A stretch of DNA of 64,000 nucleotides from Pogonophryne albipinna (taxonomy: Eukaryota; Chordata; Actinopteri; Perciformes; Artedidraconidae). Under the pieces are notes generated by a model. It saw only the letters and a program-made list of their open reading frames with translations. It was not told the DNA's origin and did not search any database. Both the position numbers and the translations under genes were made by a program. The stretch spans positions 30,145,209 through 30,209,208 of the forward strand of contig CM053246.1 in assembly GCA_028583405.1 (NCBI GenBank). Direction: 5' to 3'. This document shows positions 41,904-53,091 of the stretch, one piece after another. Each line of letters begins with the position of its first letter. The first letter of the stretch is position 1.

Positions 41904-43280
41904 GAAACCTGTTTCCAAGAATTTCTGTGAGCCGGAACATTCCGTTGGGCAGGAGGATATCACCTGTCAGCTCATCAAATATTTAACTGGTAATGCAAGG
42001 CTGACAAAAGGAGGGTATAGAGTTCATTTGAATCTCCAGTTTCATTGGATCTGGCACATAGATCATGATGTTTACCTCTGCCAAACACGCCATTCATGCC
42101 GTATCAAACTATTGTTTTCGCCATGGTTTTATCAGATCTTAGGAGACATTGAGTTTTCTCATGCTGCAATTGAAACCTATGAGGCCAGTGTGCTTTATCA
42201 CAAGTGACACGTTTTATACAGTTCATTTCTCTCTGTATTGGACAGTTGGATAACCCAATACAGGAGGGAATACACCTTTTATGATGTGTATATACTCTCC
42301 TTTCAAATAAAACACTTAACCTTTGATATCCATCATCTAAAAAGTAATTGTTGCAGAAGTTTATATTCTACTGTGCACCTTCAAAAGGCAATGAACCACA
42401 AACAACTCGATTGCGATTTTAAAGCTATAATAGCAAACATTGGTAACAAATATGGTCGCTTTTTCCTTTAAAAAGGGTGCCTGGTAAGTATTTAGGGACC
42501 TTCTGTACACATTTGTTATTCAGATCCGTTTTGTAAGATAACTTATTATTATTCAATAAAGATCCATAGACATGTCTACACACAGTGTGTTGCCATATGT
42601 TCTATCTAGTGGCTCAGGTGATGAGGCCTTGGATCGTGGTATTTCAAGCAAGCTGTTTCTCATAGTCTCTAAATCCCTTCACATATGGTGTGAATGAGAG
42701 AGTAAATCTGAGAGGGAATGCATGACAAGAGGCAGGAAACCAGGGTGTTAAGGTATTCATCATACACATGAGTCTAAACTATAAATCCCTTAATGTTCAG
42801 GCACCATAGCATCTTTAAGAGCTCATTGTACCATATTATTCCAACAGAGCATTGCAATGTAAGAATACAATGTTCCCTGTGGTTCCCAGAGTCTCCAAAA
42901 GTTGAAAAGGAGCCAAAGCCATCAGCTAACAAGCGCCTCTTCTGTGGAAACCAGCTCCCAGTTTGTGTTTGTGAGGCAGAAATCCTCCCCACATCTAAGA
43001 ATAGACTTAGGACTTTCCTCTTTGATCCAGCCCTAGTTATGCTGCTGTTAAACTGCCTTCCCATGATCAGTAGACAAACACTTCTGCACTGGCTTTGCCA
43101 CTGTTTTCTTGTGGTTTTGTATTGTATTCCACCTTGGCAGAAGCTTATGCCAGCGAGCACTGCAATTAAAGTAACAATGATTTCCACTTGGATCTTGGTT
43201 GCCACTGATCTGCCGCTGTTAACCAATGTGATGAAAGCTAAATGTGATGTAACACTTTTTAAGAGGTATACCTGCGCTGC

Positions 43281-43917
43281 CCAAGTGAAGGAGTTCAAGT
43301 ATCTCGGGGTCTTGTTCTCGAGTGAGGGAACAATGGAGCGTGAGATGGGCCGGAGAATCGGAGCAGCGGGAGCGGTACTGCAGTCGCTTTACCGCACCAT
43401 TGTGACGAAAAGGGAGCTGAGCCAGAAGGCAAAGCTCTCTGTCTACCGGGCCATTTTCGTTCCTACCCTCACCTATGGTCATGAAGGATGGGTCATAACC
43501 GAAAGAACGAGATCGCGGATACAAGCGGCCCGAGATGGGTTTTCTCCACAGGGTGGCTGGTGTCTCCCTTAGGGATAAGGTGAGAAGTTCGGTCATCCGG
43601 GAGGGACTCGGAGTTGAGCCGCTCCTCCTTCGCATCGAAAGGAGCCAGTTGAGGTGGTTCGGGCACCTAGTTAGGATGCCACCTGGGCGCCTCCCTAGGG
43701 AGGTGTTCCAGGCACGTCCAGCTGGGAAGAGACCAAGGGGTAGACCTAGGACCAGGTGGAGGGATTATATCTCTTCGCTGGCCTGGGAGCGCCTTGGGAT
43801 CCCCCAGTCAGAGCTGGTTGATGTGGCCAGGGAAAAGAAAGTTTGGGGCTCTCTGCTGGAACTGCTACCCCCGCGACCCGACCACGGATAAGCGGGAGAA
43901 GATGGATGGATGGATGG
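43281..43917 (+). mobile_element. 5'-truncated LINE with 11-bp target duplication
   Basis: The fragment encodes the region after the reverse transcriptase of a fish non-LTR retrotransposon: EFKYLGVLFSSEG, then TYGHEGWVITERTRSRIQAA, then LRWFGHLVRMPPGRLPREVF and RPRGRPRTRWRDY. One frameshift lies near 43535. It ends in a GATG tetranucleotide tail. ACCTGCGCTGC precedes it (43270-43280) and follows it (43918-43928), so both edges are defined. Typical dead-on-arrival LINE copy; I do not name the clade. Confidence 0.85.
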
Positions 43918-43928
43918 ACCTGCGCTGC

Positions 43929-44567
43929 AAGGAGCTAAGGACAGAGGATGTTATGTTATACATATTCTGTATATAACAGGCACATGTTTGACATTAAGCT
44001 ATATAAATATCGTTTTGTTACAACATTTCATTGACAGCCATGCTTGCGGTTCTGTGAGATGTACTATTCTCAACTCATTACACGAGGGCTGTGAGGTACC
44101 TTGCTTGTAAGTGTGAGGATAGTGTGTGAGTGTAAGTGTGAGACGCTGCTGGTGTGTAATGTAAACCAGGCCGCATGTTTTTTTCCCTGTAATTTGCTAT
44201 TGCCAATGGTTGTCCGGATCACACTGTTGCATAATGTAAGACCTGCAAACTGTATAATTTGTGACAACTACAATTACCTGTCTGGTGTGTGTTGTGTAAG
44301 TCTCTTAAGGAATTCTGCTGGTTTTGGTGGAGGGGATGAGAGTACACTGAAAAAACTGAAACGTGGACTTTAATGAAATGTATTATGTCAACACATTTCA
44401 TTTTGTACTTAATATTATTGCTTTCAGCTAACCTAATACAGTTATGGGAAATCTGTTGACATAATACATTTAAAGGCGGTTTATCAAGGCTTATTTATCA
44501 ATAAGTTGTTGTTGACAGACACTGATATATTTTTGTTGTGACATGTTCTATCCAACCCTTACACTAC
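43929..44567. other. Gene-free stretch
   Basis: AT-rich with no recognised exon. GACATAATACATTTAAA near 44458 and the inverse TGTATTATGTCAACACATTTC near 44379 form a weak inverted pair. The five bases ACTAC at 44563-44567 precede the gypsy LTR. Confidence 0.4.
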
Positions 44568-45758
44568 TGTTACGTGCCGCAGTTGGTGCTTGGCGCATTC
44601 ACACCGCAGTACTTTTCCCACAAAGGTTCATGAGAACTTAGTTCATGAGAACTTAGTTCATGAGAACTCTTTTGTCGCGTTCACACCAAAAAGAGCCGGT
44701 ACTAAAATTAGTTCATGAGAACCTTTTTCTCCCACGAAAGTCCCTGCTCTCTAGCAGGGACTTTCGTGGGAGAAAAAGGTTCCTATTTCTGATTGGCTGG
44801 GCGGAATGCAAACCACGCCCCGTAAAACTCCCAAAAAGTTTTGTGAAGCCGCCATTTTATTATCCTCGCATTAGCATTATTAGCATTAGCATTAGCCCAG
44901 TGCAGAAACGCAGAGAGACTAATTTATGGCAACACAAAATAAAACATGGGAGCGGTGGAGATGAGGAGGTGTCGGCGTTCTGGCGATTTACTCGGAAGGC
45001 CAGTCCCCAACTCCGGGGACTTCCGGCCGGGGACTTTGGGCGGCAGTATACGCCGTGAAGTGGTTTGCGGCCTGCCAGTAAACCCAAAGCAGAAGAAGAA
45101 GAAGTGACGTCAGCGGCTTCATTTGCCTAATCCTCCCCCAGGGACTTATTCTGGTGTGAACGCGATCTGCACTTAGTTCATGAGAACTAAAGAGTTCTCA
45201 TGAACTAAGTTCTCATGAACCTTTGTGGGAAAAGTACTGCGGTGTGAATGCGCCTCTTGTGTGTGTGTGCTTTTGTGTGGGTGTCTCTCTCTCTCCCTCT
45301 GTTTGTCTCCAGGTACAGCCTCTCCCCAGGTGCTCCCAATCCCCAATCAGTGCCTCCATAAAGGACCTGAGGAAGGCTGCAGTCGTTCTCTCCTTCTCCT
45401 CTGGCTGCATGTGTGCAGCCTGTGTTACGTGCTGTAGTGTAGTGTAGTGTTGTGTAGTGTCGTGTCGTGTCGTGTCGTGTCTCTGTGTGAGGCCTAGTTT
45501 AACCTGTGTACTGCTAATTGTTAGGAGATGTGTGTCTTTGTGTATTGTTTTACGTTAGTCCCTTTCTTTTGAAAGAAAGTTGTCCTTAGTTAATTAAGTT
45601 TGTTTTGCAATTTGGCTGGTGAGCCTCTTTACTTTTTTATTAATTAAAACCTCACTTTGTGGCTTCAGCATTCAGTTTCCTCTCCTTTTTCTCTCGGCCG
45701 GTTATTTTGTGTGTTGTTACTTCCCTTTGTACCCCTTGATTTAGAAGTGAACGTAACA
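44568..45758 (+). repeat. 5' LTR of a Ty3/gypsy-type element, interrupted by a MITE
   Basis: It starts TGTTACGTGCCGC and ends GAACGTAACA, i.e. TG...CA with extended inverted ends. A MITE occupies 44592-45255, leaving about 525 bp of LTR. A CATAAAGG motif (45357-45364) may be its TATA element. A pentanucleotide repeat (GTGTA/GTGTC) lies at about 45430-45480. It is followed directly by a primer-binding site, which fixes its right edge and its 5' role. A second copy of TGTTACGTGC at 45424 is internal. Confidence 0.7.
44592..45255. mobile_element. Fold-back MITE inside the gypsy LTR
   Basis: Inverted arms of more than 50 bp begin GGCGCATTCACACCGCAGTA and include repeated TTCATGAGAACTTAG motifs. 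CTT flanks both sides (44589-44591 and 45256-45258), a possible 3-bp duplication. Inside is a second inverted pair, CGCGTTCACACCA near 44676 and its inverse near 45153, so a MITE may lie within a MITE. A hairpin, CCCACGAAAGTCCCTGCTCT and its inverse, sits at about 44731-44781. Confidence 0.65.
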
Positions 45759-45771
45759 TGGGGGCTCGTCC
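45759..45771 (+). other. Primer-binding site, proline-tRNA type
   Basis: TGGGGGCTCGTCC starts directly after the LTR's terminal CA. It is identical to the first 13 bases of the proline-tRNA primer-binding site known from gammaretroviruses; the next bases differ. Its position next to the LTR supports the element's orientation. Confidence 0.65.
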
Positions 45772-46172
45772 AATCTTTCAGAAAAAGAGTGAGTATTTGT
45801 TTGTGGTTTAGTGTTGATATTGTGTTTGGTAGCATTGACTTCCTCAGTTTAGATAGGAGTGTCTAGCTGGGCTGAATCAGTCCTTCCTTCAGACACTCAT
45901 TTTTTATTTTGCCTTTTTTATTTTAGGGGTAATCCTGGGTGGGGATTTATTCCCTGTTGGGGGCAGGCGTTTCAGGGTTTCGGCCGCTGATGTTTGCCTT
46001 TAAAGTCGCCTCGAGCCCGGCACGCTCCAGAAGATAGGTAGGTAAGTTATAGGCAGGATCTGGGGAAGCTTGTTATTTGAAAGAGTCGATGTTTGTGTAG
46101 CCTCAGATATTTTGTCTGTTGTTGAGTGAGGTGATTTAAGTGAGTGTTGAAAATTAGTTTGTGTTTAGTATG

Positions 46173-46677
46173 TGTAGCTGCCCTCGGCAATAATCACAGC
46201 AGAGTCTCGACGGATGCAGTTTCTTTAATGGTCTTTCAATCATCGTGAAAACTAAAATATATACAGACATAGAACAAGTACAAATCATTGATTAAATCAC
46301 AAATATATATTCACAGATCAAACAAACACTTGTAATACAGTCCCTGTAACGTACCTCGCTCCGCTCACCGAGGGTGCAATATGTGCGACGTCAGGCATGG
46401 CAGTCCTTATCTTAATATATTCACTCGGCACTATGAACAGTTGAGCCAAGGAACAACACACACAGTTTCAATTAAAACCTAATAAACCGATTATATAACA
46501 CGATGTTCGTGGCAATTCAGTAACTTACATGTATGTTTGAGAGGTCCGTAGCACAGGCTAGACCTCGTTGCCTGGGAACAGTTTAAATCAGTTATGATTC
46601 CGGGGTTCGCACCGTCACACCCATACCTACGCCCGCCCCTAACCATGCATATTAAAATAACGTAGCGGTCAGTTACA
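46173..46677 (-). repeat. BEL 3' LTR
   Basis: 505 bp, from TGTAGCTGCC to GTCAGTTACA on the + strand. Colinear with 52585-53089, with four substitutions and no indel by eye. Confidence 0.92.
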
Positions 46678-46863
46678 CTCCCACCATATCCTGTCCTGAT
46701 GAACAAACTTAACGAGGTAAACAAACTGGGTGAATCATACAGGATTTCTAGACCGTCAAAAAACAAAACACACTTAAAGGTATGGTGGTTCACACACAAA
46801 TAAGCTTTGTCGCCTTAGCAAACATGTTTACTAGTATGTCTGATGCAAGTGTATTTTAGCCAA

Positions 46864-49488
46864 TTATTCACCTTCAATGAGTAAAACTAGCTTCTGAATG
46901 GGACGTTCTATGATCGAGGGTTTGGAGGTGTAATCTTGTTTCTTTGTTGATTTACGATCTCCAACTTGCACCTTGACTCGACGAACCAAACCATCGGTCC
47001 CTTCAGTTGTCTCGACCACTCGCCCTAGCTGCCACTGATTCCTTGGAAGCATGTCTTCCTTGATAATGACTATGTCGTTAACCTTCAGGTTGCGCCGGTG
47101 TATGTGCCACTTTTGTCTTAAGGAAACGTTCTGGAGGTATTCTTTCTTCCACCGACTCCAGAACTGTTCGGTCAGGTATTGCACTCGTCGCCACCTTTTT
47201 GCCGAGTACGTGTCTTCCTTCTCAAACTTTCCAGGAGGTGGAAGAGCAATCTTAGATTTCATCAAGATGAGGTGGTGTGGGGTAAGTGGCTCTAGTGACT
47301 TGGGATCACTGATTACATCAACGTTTAGTGGACGGCTGTTGACGATAGCCATTGCTTCATAAAGCAGAGTTCGGAGGGAGGCATCGTCTAATCTGCCTGG
47401 ACATTTTGCGATTGTAACGTTCAGCACATTGCGAATGGTACGAATCTGCCGTTCCCAGACGCCACCTGCATGACTTGCGGAAGGAGCGTTGAGAATGAAC
47501 TCTCACTGCTTATCTGCGAGGAATGCTTCCAATACCTTGGTGTCGCATTGCTTCAGTGCCCTTTGGAGCTCGTTTTTTGCCCCAACGAAGTTTGTGCCCT
47601 GATCACAGCGCAGAACGCATACAGCTCCTCTTAGACTAATGAAGCACCTTAAGGCGTTAATGAAGGCGTCCGTGGACAGATCTTCAAGCATTTCAATATG
47701 AACTGCTCGAGAGGACAGACATGTAAAGATGAGGCCGTACCTCTTGCACTCTTTACGGCCCCGCTTGATTACAAATGGGCCAAAGCAGTCCATACCACAA
47801 GATGTGAAAGGAGCCGAAGCTTCGACACGTTCTTTGGGCAGTTCGGACATTCGTTGCTCCCCAGCTGGTCTTCTGAGCTTCCGGCATTGCACGCATCTGT
47901 GTATCAATTTGGCAACTAATTTGCTCCGACCAATAGCCCAAAATCCATTGGCTCTGATTTCCATTAAGGTTTGACCTCGGCCCTGATGGCAGATCTGGAC
48001 GTGGTAGTGAGACAGAATCAGCTTGGTGATGTGGCTGTCTTTCGGGAGTATGATGGGGTGCTTTAGTTCTTGACTAAGGGTTGACTTTCCAAGTCTTCCT
48101 CCAACGCAGAGGAGTTCTCCGTTCAGGATGGGGTCCAGACGAAGAAGAGGACTTGAACTTGGGAGACTGTCTCCTTGAACATCCTTTTGAAATGCCTTTA
48201 TCTCTTTTGAGAAAGCTTGCTGCTGGACGAGCCTAATCACCGCTTCAATGGCCCTCCTACGTTCTTCGACTGTCACAAGGTTGCCATGTTTTTGCTTGGA
48301 CCCTAGTCTCTTGATTCTTGCAACCACCTTAACGAGCGTAGTCCATGAAGAGAACCGACTCAGGCGACTTAGAACGTCCTGCTGCTCGCTGACTTGAGTT
48401 GCGAATGCTTGAATCGATTTAACTTCTGGATCACCAACTAGCAGCTCAGTTGAAGGGGTAGGTGATGGTGGACTAATGTCCTTGAAAGGAAGAGGCATCT
48501 CGTAGTGTCCGTCTTCCTTCTGCCTAATGTTGTCACTAAGGAGTTGCATGAAGCGAACATCATCTTGGGACACGTACTTGTCTTCGTAGAATTTTTCATT
48601 GAAGTCTGATTCCAAGACTTTCAGCACGTCGGTGGCTGATGGTGTTGGCATCTCTTTCACTGTGACTCGATGTACGAAGCTTTGGTGTCCCTGTCTATCC
48701 AAATGGGGATTGGCTGAGCCAATGATGCTCCATCCAAGCACGGTTCTTTGTGCGAAAGGTTCGTTTTCGCCTCCTGTGACAACTTCCAAGGGAGCCAACG
48801 CTGATGGGCAGTCATAACCAATTAGCAATCCTACCTCGCAGTCTTGAAGTGGTGGTAGCTTGTTTGCTAAGTGTTTGAGATGAGGCCATTGGAGTGCTGT
48901 TCTTTTAGTGGGGATATGAGACCTTTCAAAAGGTATGAAGTCTCGTGTGTAGGTCTGCTGTAGTTTGACATCGGCTTCAGAGTTGAGTCCCCGAACTTGA
49001 AGACCACTGGCAGTCTTACTTGCAATGACTGTGTTAGCCGCTGTCATTGTACTGAGTTTCAGCTGCACTGGTTGAGTGTCCACGTCTAGTTCTGTAACTA
49101 AATCTTCCAAAATGAAGGTTGAATCACTTTGTGTGTCCAGTAGGGCATAAGTGAGAATTTCTCTATCTGGATCCATTGTTGACGACACCAGAACTGGAAC
49201 AATGCTAGAGGTGGCAGAAGTATGCTGTGTCAGTGCATGGGACATAACTTTGTGGATCTCCTTACTAGTATGTTCTCCTGTGGCAGCAGAATATTTGCCT
49301 GATGTCTCTGCAGGTCTTTTGTCTGTTTCTATGTGTAAGCAGGTTGGGTGACGTCGACTGCATGTGCTGCAGGTGTGTCGCCTTTTGCAGTCTTTGGAAA
49401 TGTGCCCCTTTCCTAGGCACCCGAAGCAAAGGTTATTTTCGTGAATCAAAGTTTTCTTCTCGTAGTCTTTGCTGTAAAGGTTGGGCAC
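46864..49488 (-). pseudogene. BEL/Pao pol: protease and integrase, RT missing, one stop
   Basis: The minus-strand frame opens with zinc-knuckle Cys/His motifs (CFGCLGKGHISKDC). It then has the BEL-type aspartic protease domain with LLDTQSDSTFI (about residue 117) and the region up to PLPFKD (about residue 337, near 48478). There it passes in frame straight into the segment that normally follows RNase H (LSRLSRFSSW). Reverse transcriptase and RNase H are thus deleted. The H2C2 finger (about 494-535) and integrase core follow, with D567 (MDCFGPF) and D629 (CDQGTNF). A TGA at 47503-47505 ends the frame after 661 codons. The same frame then continues with the GGVWERQIR segment carrying the third catalytic residue and the C-terminal domain to 46864. 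The integrase is split and the polyprotein cannot work alone. Confidence 0.85.
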
Positions 49489-51204
49489 CTTGCAATACCA
49501 TGTGTTTCATCCTTACAAACTAAACAAGGTGGCCATGGTTTTGAGTTTGAAGTTACAAATGTCTCTGAGGTGGGTTCATTCATTTCAGTACTGGTGTTGA
49601 GTGCTTTCGTTCTCCTGAGAAACCTCTCATCTGTGGTCTTGGTGTTTTTCATCAGGAGGGGGAATACAATGGGATTACAAGCTATTCTAGCTTCCTTTTG
49701 TGTAAACTCTGTAAAACGTGCAAAACTTGGATAGTCTCCAAATTTGTCTAACTCTTCAACAACAATCCGACTCCACCTGTGAACCATCCACTCAGGCAGT
49801 TTTTGGAGAAGCTTGTGATTTTCCTCGCAATCATTTAGGATGGACAGGCCCTTTACATGGGGAATAGCTTCAACACAACCTTGAAGGAAATCTGCAAACT
49901 CTCTGAGTGCTATGGGGTCGTTTAAATCTATCTTGGGCCACTTCATGAGCTTGTCTCTGAAAGCCTTTTGGACAATAAAGGGGTTTCCATATCTATCTTG
50001 CAAGACTGCCCAGGCACTGTGATATGCATCTTCTGAGTTTCTGTAGAAAAATCCTTCTACAGCCTTGCGCGCCTCCCCTGCGAGGTAACTCTTTAGATAG
50101 AGCATCTTTTCACCAACTGGGAGGGGCTTATTTCCAATGAGGGCCATGAAGGACATCTTCCAGTCTATGAACTTCAAAGGATCGCCAGTAAACGTTGTTG
50201 GTTCTGGGACAGGTAGACGATTCAGAGTAAAAGAGCTTGCAATTGCCTGGGTTAGGCTGACTTCTTCCTGAGACGTTGGCGCTTCAGGCGGTGCAGGATG
50301 AAGCCGGAATGACTTTGCTTGTGGATTTAGTGGGGGGGGGTTTGTGGTCGGTATTTCGGCCACCATGTTGAGATGTGTGGTCGACCTCTTCTTCACAACT
50401 TTCAAACCCATCAAAATGTCTGTACGCTCTCACTCGAGCTGCTGCTACTTTTACTTCATTATCTACATGTAGCTGTTGTAACCTTGTTTTTTCCTCTTCT
50501 ATCTTTAACTTCATTTCAGCCTCCTTCTGTTTGATTTCTGCCAGCATTTGTGTTTCCTTGAGTTTCCATTCACTCTCCAGTTTATCGAGTCTTGCTTGTT
50601 GGCCATGTAAACTTCGTGTAGCTTTTGCCTGTTCTTTTTTGGCTGCAAGGTCTGCTTCTGCATCTGCACGTTTACTAGAGGAGCTGGAGGTGTTACTTGG
50701 TTCTCGTGATGACTCTGAGATTACAGTTTCTGTGTTCGTGTTTCCAAAGACAGAGCCATACTCATTCTTATTTAGCGCCGCCCTCACTCTCTCCTTCTCA
50801 AGTTGGTCGTTAAAAACCTCATCTATATTCTCTTGCCTTTTACGGAGTAATTCACGAATCTCAGCTGTAAGAGTGACACATGCATCCATTTTCTTGGCAA
50901 TATCTGGAGTAGTGGTATGGTTGCGTCGAATGGGCTCATAATGTTGCTGTACTATGACATATTTGGATTCTGTGTCCTCTGTGCATCTATTTAGGTCTTC
51001 AGCTGAGCAGAAATCTTTCAGTCTTAGTCTAACCTCTCTTGCTGTCTGCTTCCAAGAGTCGTAGGCTTTATTTAATGCCTTTTCGTTTTTCTTAGCTTCA
51101 TTTTCTTGCAACTCTAGGGCTTTTTGTGTTAGACTTCGTTCACGAGAGCTGGACCTGACTTGTGTCTCTGGGGGTTTGTCTGTTTCTTTAGCAGGTAGTG
51201 ACAT
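49446..51204 (-). pseudogene. BEL/Pao gag, two frameshifts
   Basis: The first part (ATG at 51204, to about 50330) is charged and predicted coiled coil, ending in Glu/Lys-rich helices. The second part, in another frame, carries the conserved BEL gag segment with FTGDPLKFIDWKMSF and later AWAVLQDRYGNP. The switch falls at a run of nine G (50332-50340; C on the coding strand), so a length change there explains the break. A second frame change occurs near 49450-49490, between the CLVCKDETHGIARCP knuckle and the downstream protease frame. Whether the homopolymer break is real or a sequencing error cannot be told here. Confidence 0.8.
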
Positions 51205-51263
51205 TTTGTTGCCCTTTTTCCTCTGTTTGTGCTTTAACTATAGTCTTACAGTGTTTTATGTCT

Positions 51264-52054
51264 TGTTACAGCCGCTGCTACCTTGTGCCTTTAACTCTGT
51301 GTGTGTGGGTATGCAAATGAGCTGTGCCGTTCCTATGCCGTCAGTGGCCGTCTCGACCTCGCAACATCCGCGGGGATTGGACAGACGTCACTCAAGTCCT
51401 GCCCGCTTCTGCCACGTCATCCGGGGGAGGAGTATAAAGGCCGGGCACGAACATCAGTCTGGAGGCTCTGCATTGTGTGACAGACGCCTCAAAACTCTCA
51501 TTGTGACCAAGCCCTTTTCTGTGATTCTGTAGACTGACTAGCAGTGTGTATTGTGTGCTTCTGTAGACTGATTAGCAGTGTGTTGTAGTATTCTGTGTCT
51601 AGTATAGGGTTTTGTGTATATTGCGTAGATCCAGGTTGCTTAGCTCCTGTAGACCCGCATTTAGGATAGTGACATTGTGAAACAGCTTAGACCCAGGTTA
51701 GCTTAGCGCCTGTAGATCAGCCTTTGTGAACATACTGCTTAGACCCCGGTGATTAGCACCGGTTGATCAGCAACAGCTGTGCTTCCACACAGCCTCGTTT
51801 TGATTATTGTTTATTCCACTTTAGAAGTGAGGTACTCTTATTTTCCTTTTGTATGCCCTGGTGTTACTCTCTTTTGGAGTGCTCCTGTGGTTAACCAGTA
51901 AACAGTTTGGCCCTTTGTTGGTGCCAAACTGTTTGTGTACTTTCTGGTATTTATCCTTTTTTTTTATTACAAAATAAACCACCGGTAACAATTACCAATT
52001 CCAAACTGGTCGTGTCGCTTCCCTTTGTACCCCTAGCCAAGATGGAACGTAACA
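51264..52054 (+). repeat. Solo LTR (gypsy-type) inside the BEL leader
   Basis: 791 bp from TGTTACAGCC to GAACGTAACA. TGTCT flanks it on both sides (51259-51263 and 52055-52059), a perfect 5-bp duplication. A TATAAA lies at 51433-51438 and an AATAAA at 51973-51978, giving + orientation. There is no internal retroelement sequence, so it is a solo LTR left by recombination. Its ends resemble those of the gypsy LTR at 44568-45758, but the bodies differ. Confidence 0.85.
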
Positions 52055-52059
52055 TGTCT

Positions 52060-52584
52060 AAACTCAATTTAAATGAATGGTGACTTTAACTTTACCTTTA
52101 ACTATATACCACTCACATCAGACATTTACACTTGGACACGCTAAGATGAGCAAAACATGAATGATACAAAATGTCACAAACAATAGTACTGCTAATGCTC
52201 TACAGTCAGACCATTTTTACCCTTTAAACATTATTACACGTTCGGGAATTAAGTTCTCATGAAATGACATAGATGGTTAAGGGCCCTCTTTAACTATATA
52301 GCTCTCTGCTTTACGACTGTATTTTTGCACGATATGATATGGCTGTTCTTGAGCTCATTAATTGTGCATACAATGAATTAGCTTAGCAGACAGCTTTAAA
52401 TCGATTTACCACCTTAACATTGACTATTTTCTTATATTTATTATTGGCTTTAACTTTTAGTCAGCCAAAGTCTCCTACTGCAGCATTGGCCTCCGTACGT
52501 TGACGTGCAAGACGTCAGATGATCTCGTATCCGCTGGCTGAGCCGGCACGACGTGGTGAATGGCTCGTGCAGTCGAGTTTTCAC
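52060..52584 (-). other. BEL 5' leader
   Basis: Non-coding sequence between the 5' LTR and the solo LTR, AT-rich. I could not identify a convincing primer-binding site next to the LTR. Confidence 0.5.
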
Positions 52585-53089
52585 TGTAGCTGCCCTCGGC
52601 AATAATCACAGCAGAGTCTCGACGGATGCAGTTTCTTTAATGGTCTTTCAATCATCGTGAAAACAAAAATATATACAGACATAGAACAAGTACAAATCAT
52701 TGATTAAATCACAAATATATATTCACGGTTCAAACAAACACTTGTAATACAGTCCCTGTAACGTACCTCGCTCCGCTCACCGAGGGTGCAATATGTGCGA
52801 CGTCAGGCATGGCAGTCCTTATCTTAATATATTCACTTGGCACTATGAACAGTTGAGCCAAGGAACAACACACACAGTTTCAATTAAAACCTAATAAACC
52901 GATTATATAACACGATGTTCGTGGCAATTCAGTAACTTACATGTATGTTTGAGAGGTCCGTAGCACAGGCTAGACCTCGTTGCCTGGGAACAGTTTAAAT
53001 CAGTTATGATTCCGGGGTTCGCACCGTCACACCCATACCTACGCCCGCCCCTAACCATGCATATTAAAATAACGTAGCGGTCAGTTACA
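52585..53089 (-). repeat. BEL 5' LTR
   Basis: 505 bp, the mate of 46173-46677. It is the 5' LTR because the genes read on the minus strand. Its edge falls one base before the gypsy gag target duplication. Confidence 0.92.
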
Positions 53090-53091
53090 GT

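Larger units (their letters stand above)
39070..43269. other. Gene-free region between kit and the retroelements
   Basis: Apart from two microsatellites I see no exon, RNA gene or bounded repeat. At 42890-43080 a short frame (KRLFCGNQLPVCVCEAEILP) recalls low-complexity repeat-associated frames common in fish transcripts; I cannot assign it. Confidence 0.4.
46173..53089 (-). mobile_element. BEL/Pao LTR retrotransposon, RT-deleted, nested in gypsy
   Basis: Two 505-bp direct repeats (46173-46677 and 52585-53089), TG...CA bounded, flank minus-strand BEL/Pao genes. GTATG lies on both sides (46168-46172 and 53090-53094), a perfect 5-bp target duplication. By eye the LTRs differ at four positions, so the insertion is fairly recent. 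A purine-rich tract (GGTGGGAG on the minus strand) abuts the 3' LTR. The internal region has gag, protease and integrase but no reverse transcriptase or RNase H, and it carries its own nested solo LTR at 51264-52054. Confidence 0.92.

Noticed and set aside
42774..43298. 174-codon minus-strand frame
   Set aside because: No domain recognised, it runs into the opposite strand of the LINE fragment, and it has no splice context.
45424..45758. LTR start at the second TGTTACGTGC (45424)
   Set aside because: The TATA-like motif lies upstream of it, and an identical start at 44568 gives a normal LTR length once the MITE is removed.
46491..46799. 102-codon frame in the BEL LTR, repeated at 52903-53124
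   Set aside because: It lies in the LTR, depends on which flank is read, and has no known counterpart.
50375..50941. 188-codon + strand frame
   Set aside because: It is the Ser/Leu-rich antisense shadow of the BEL gag coiled-coil region.
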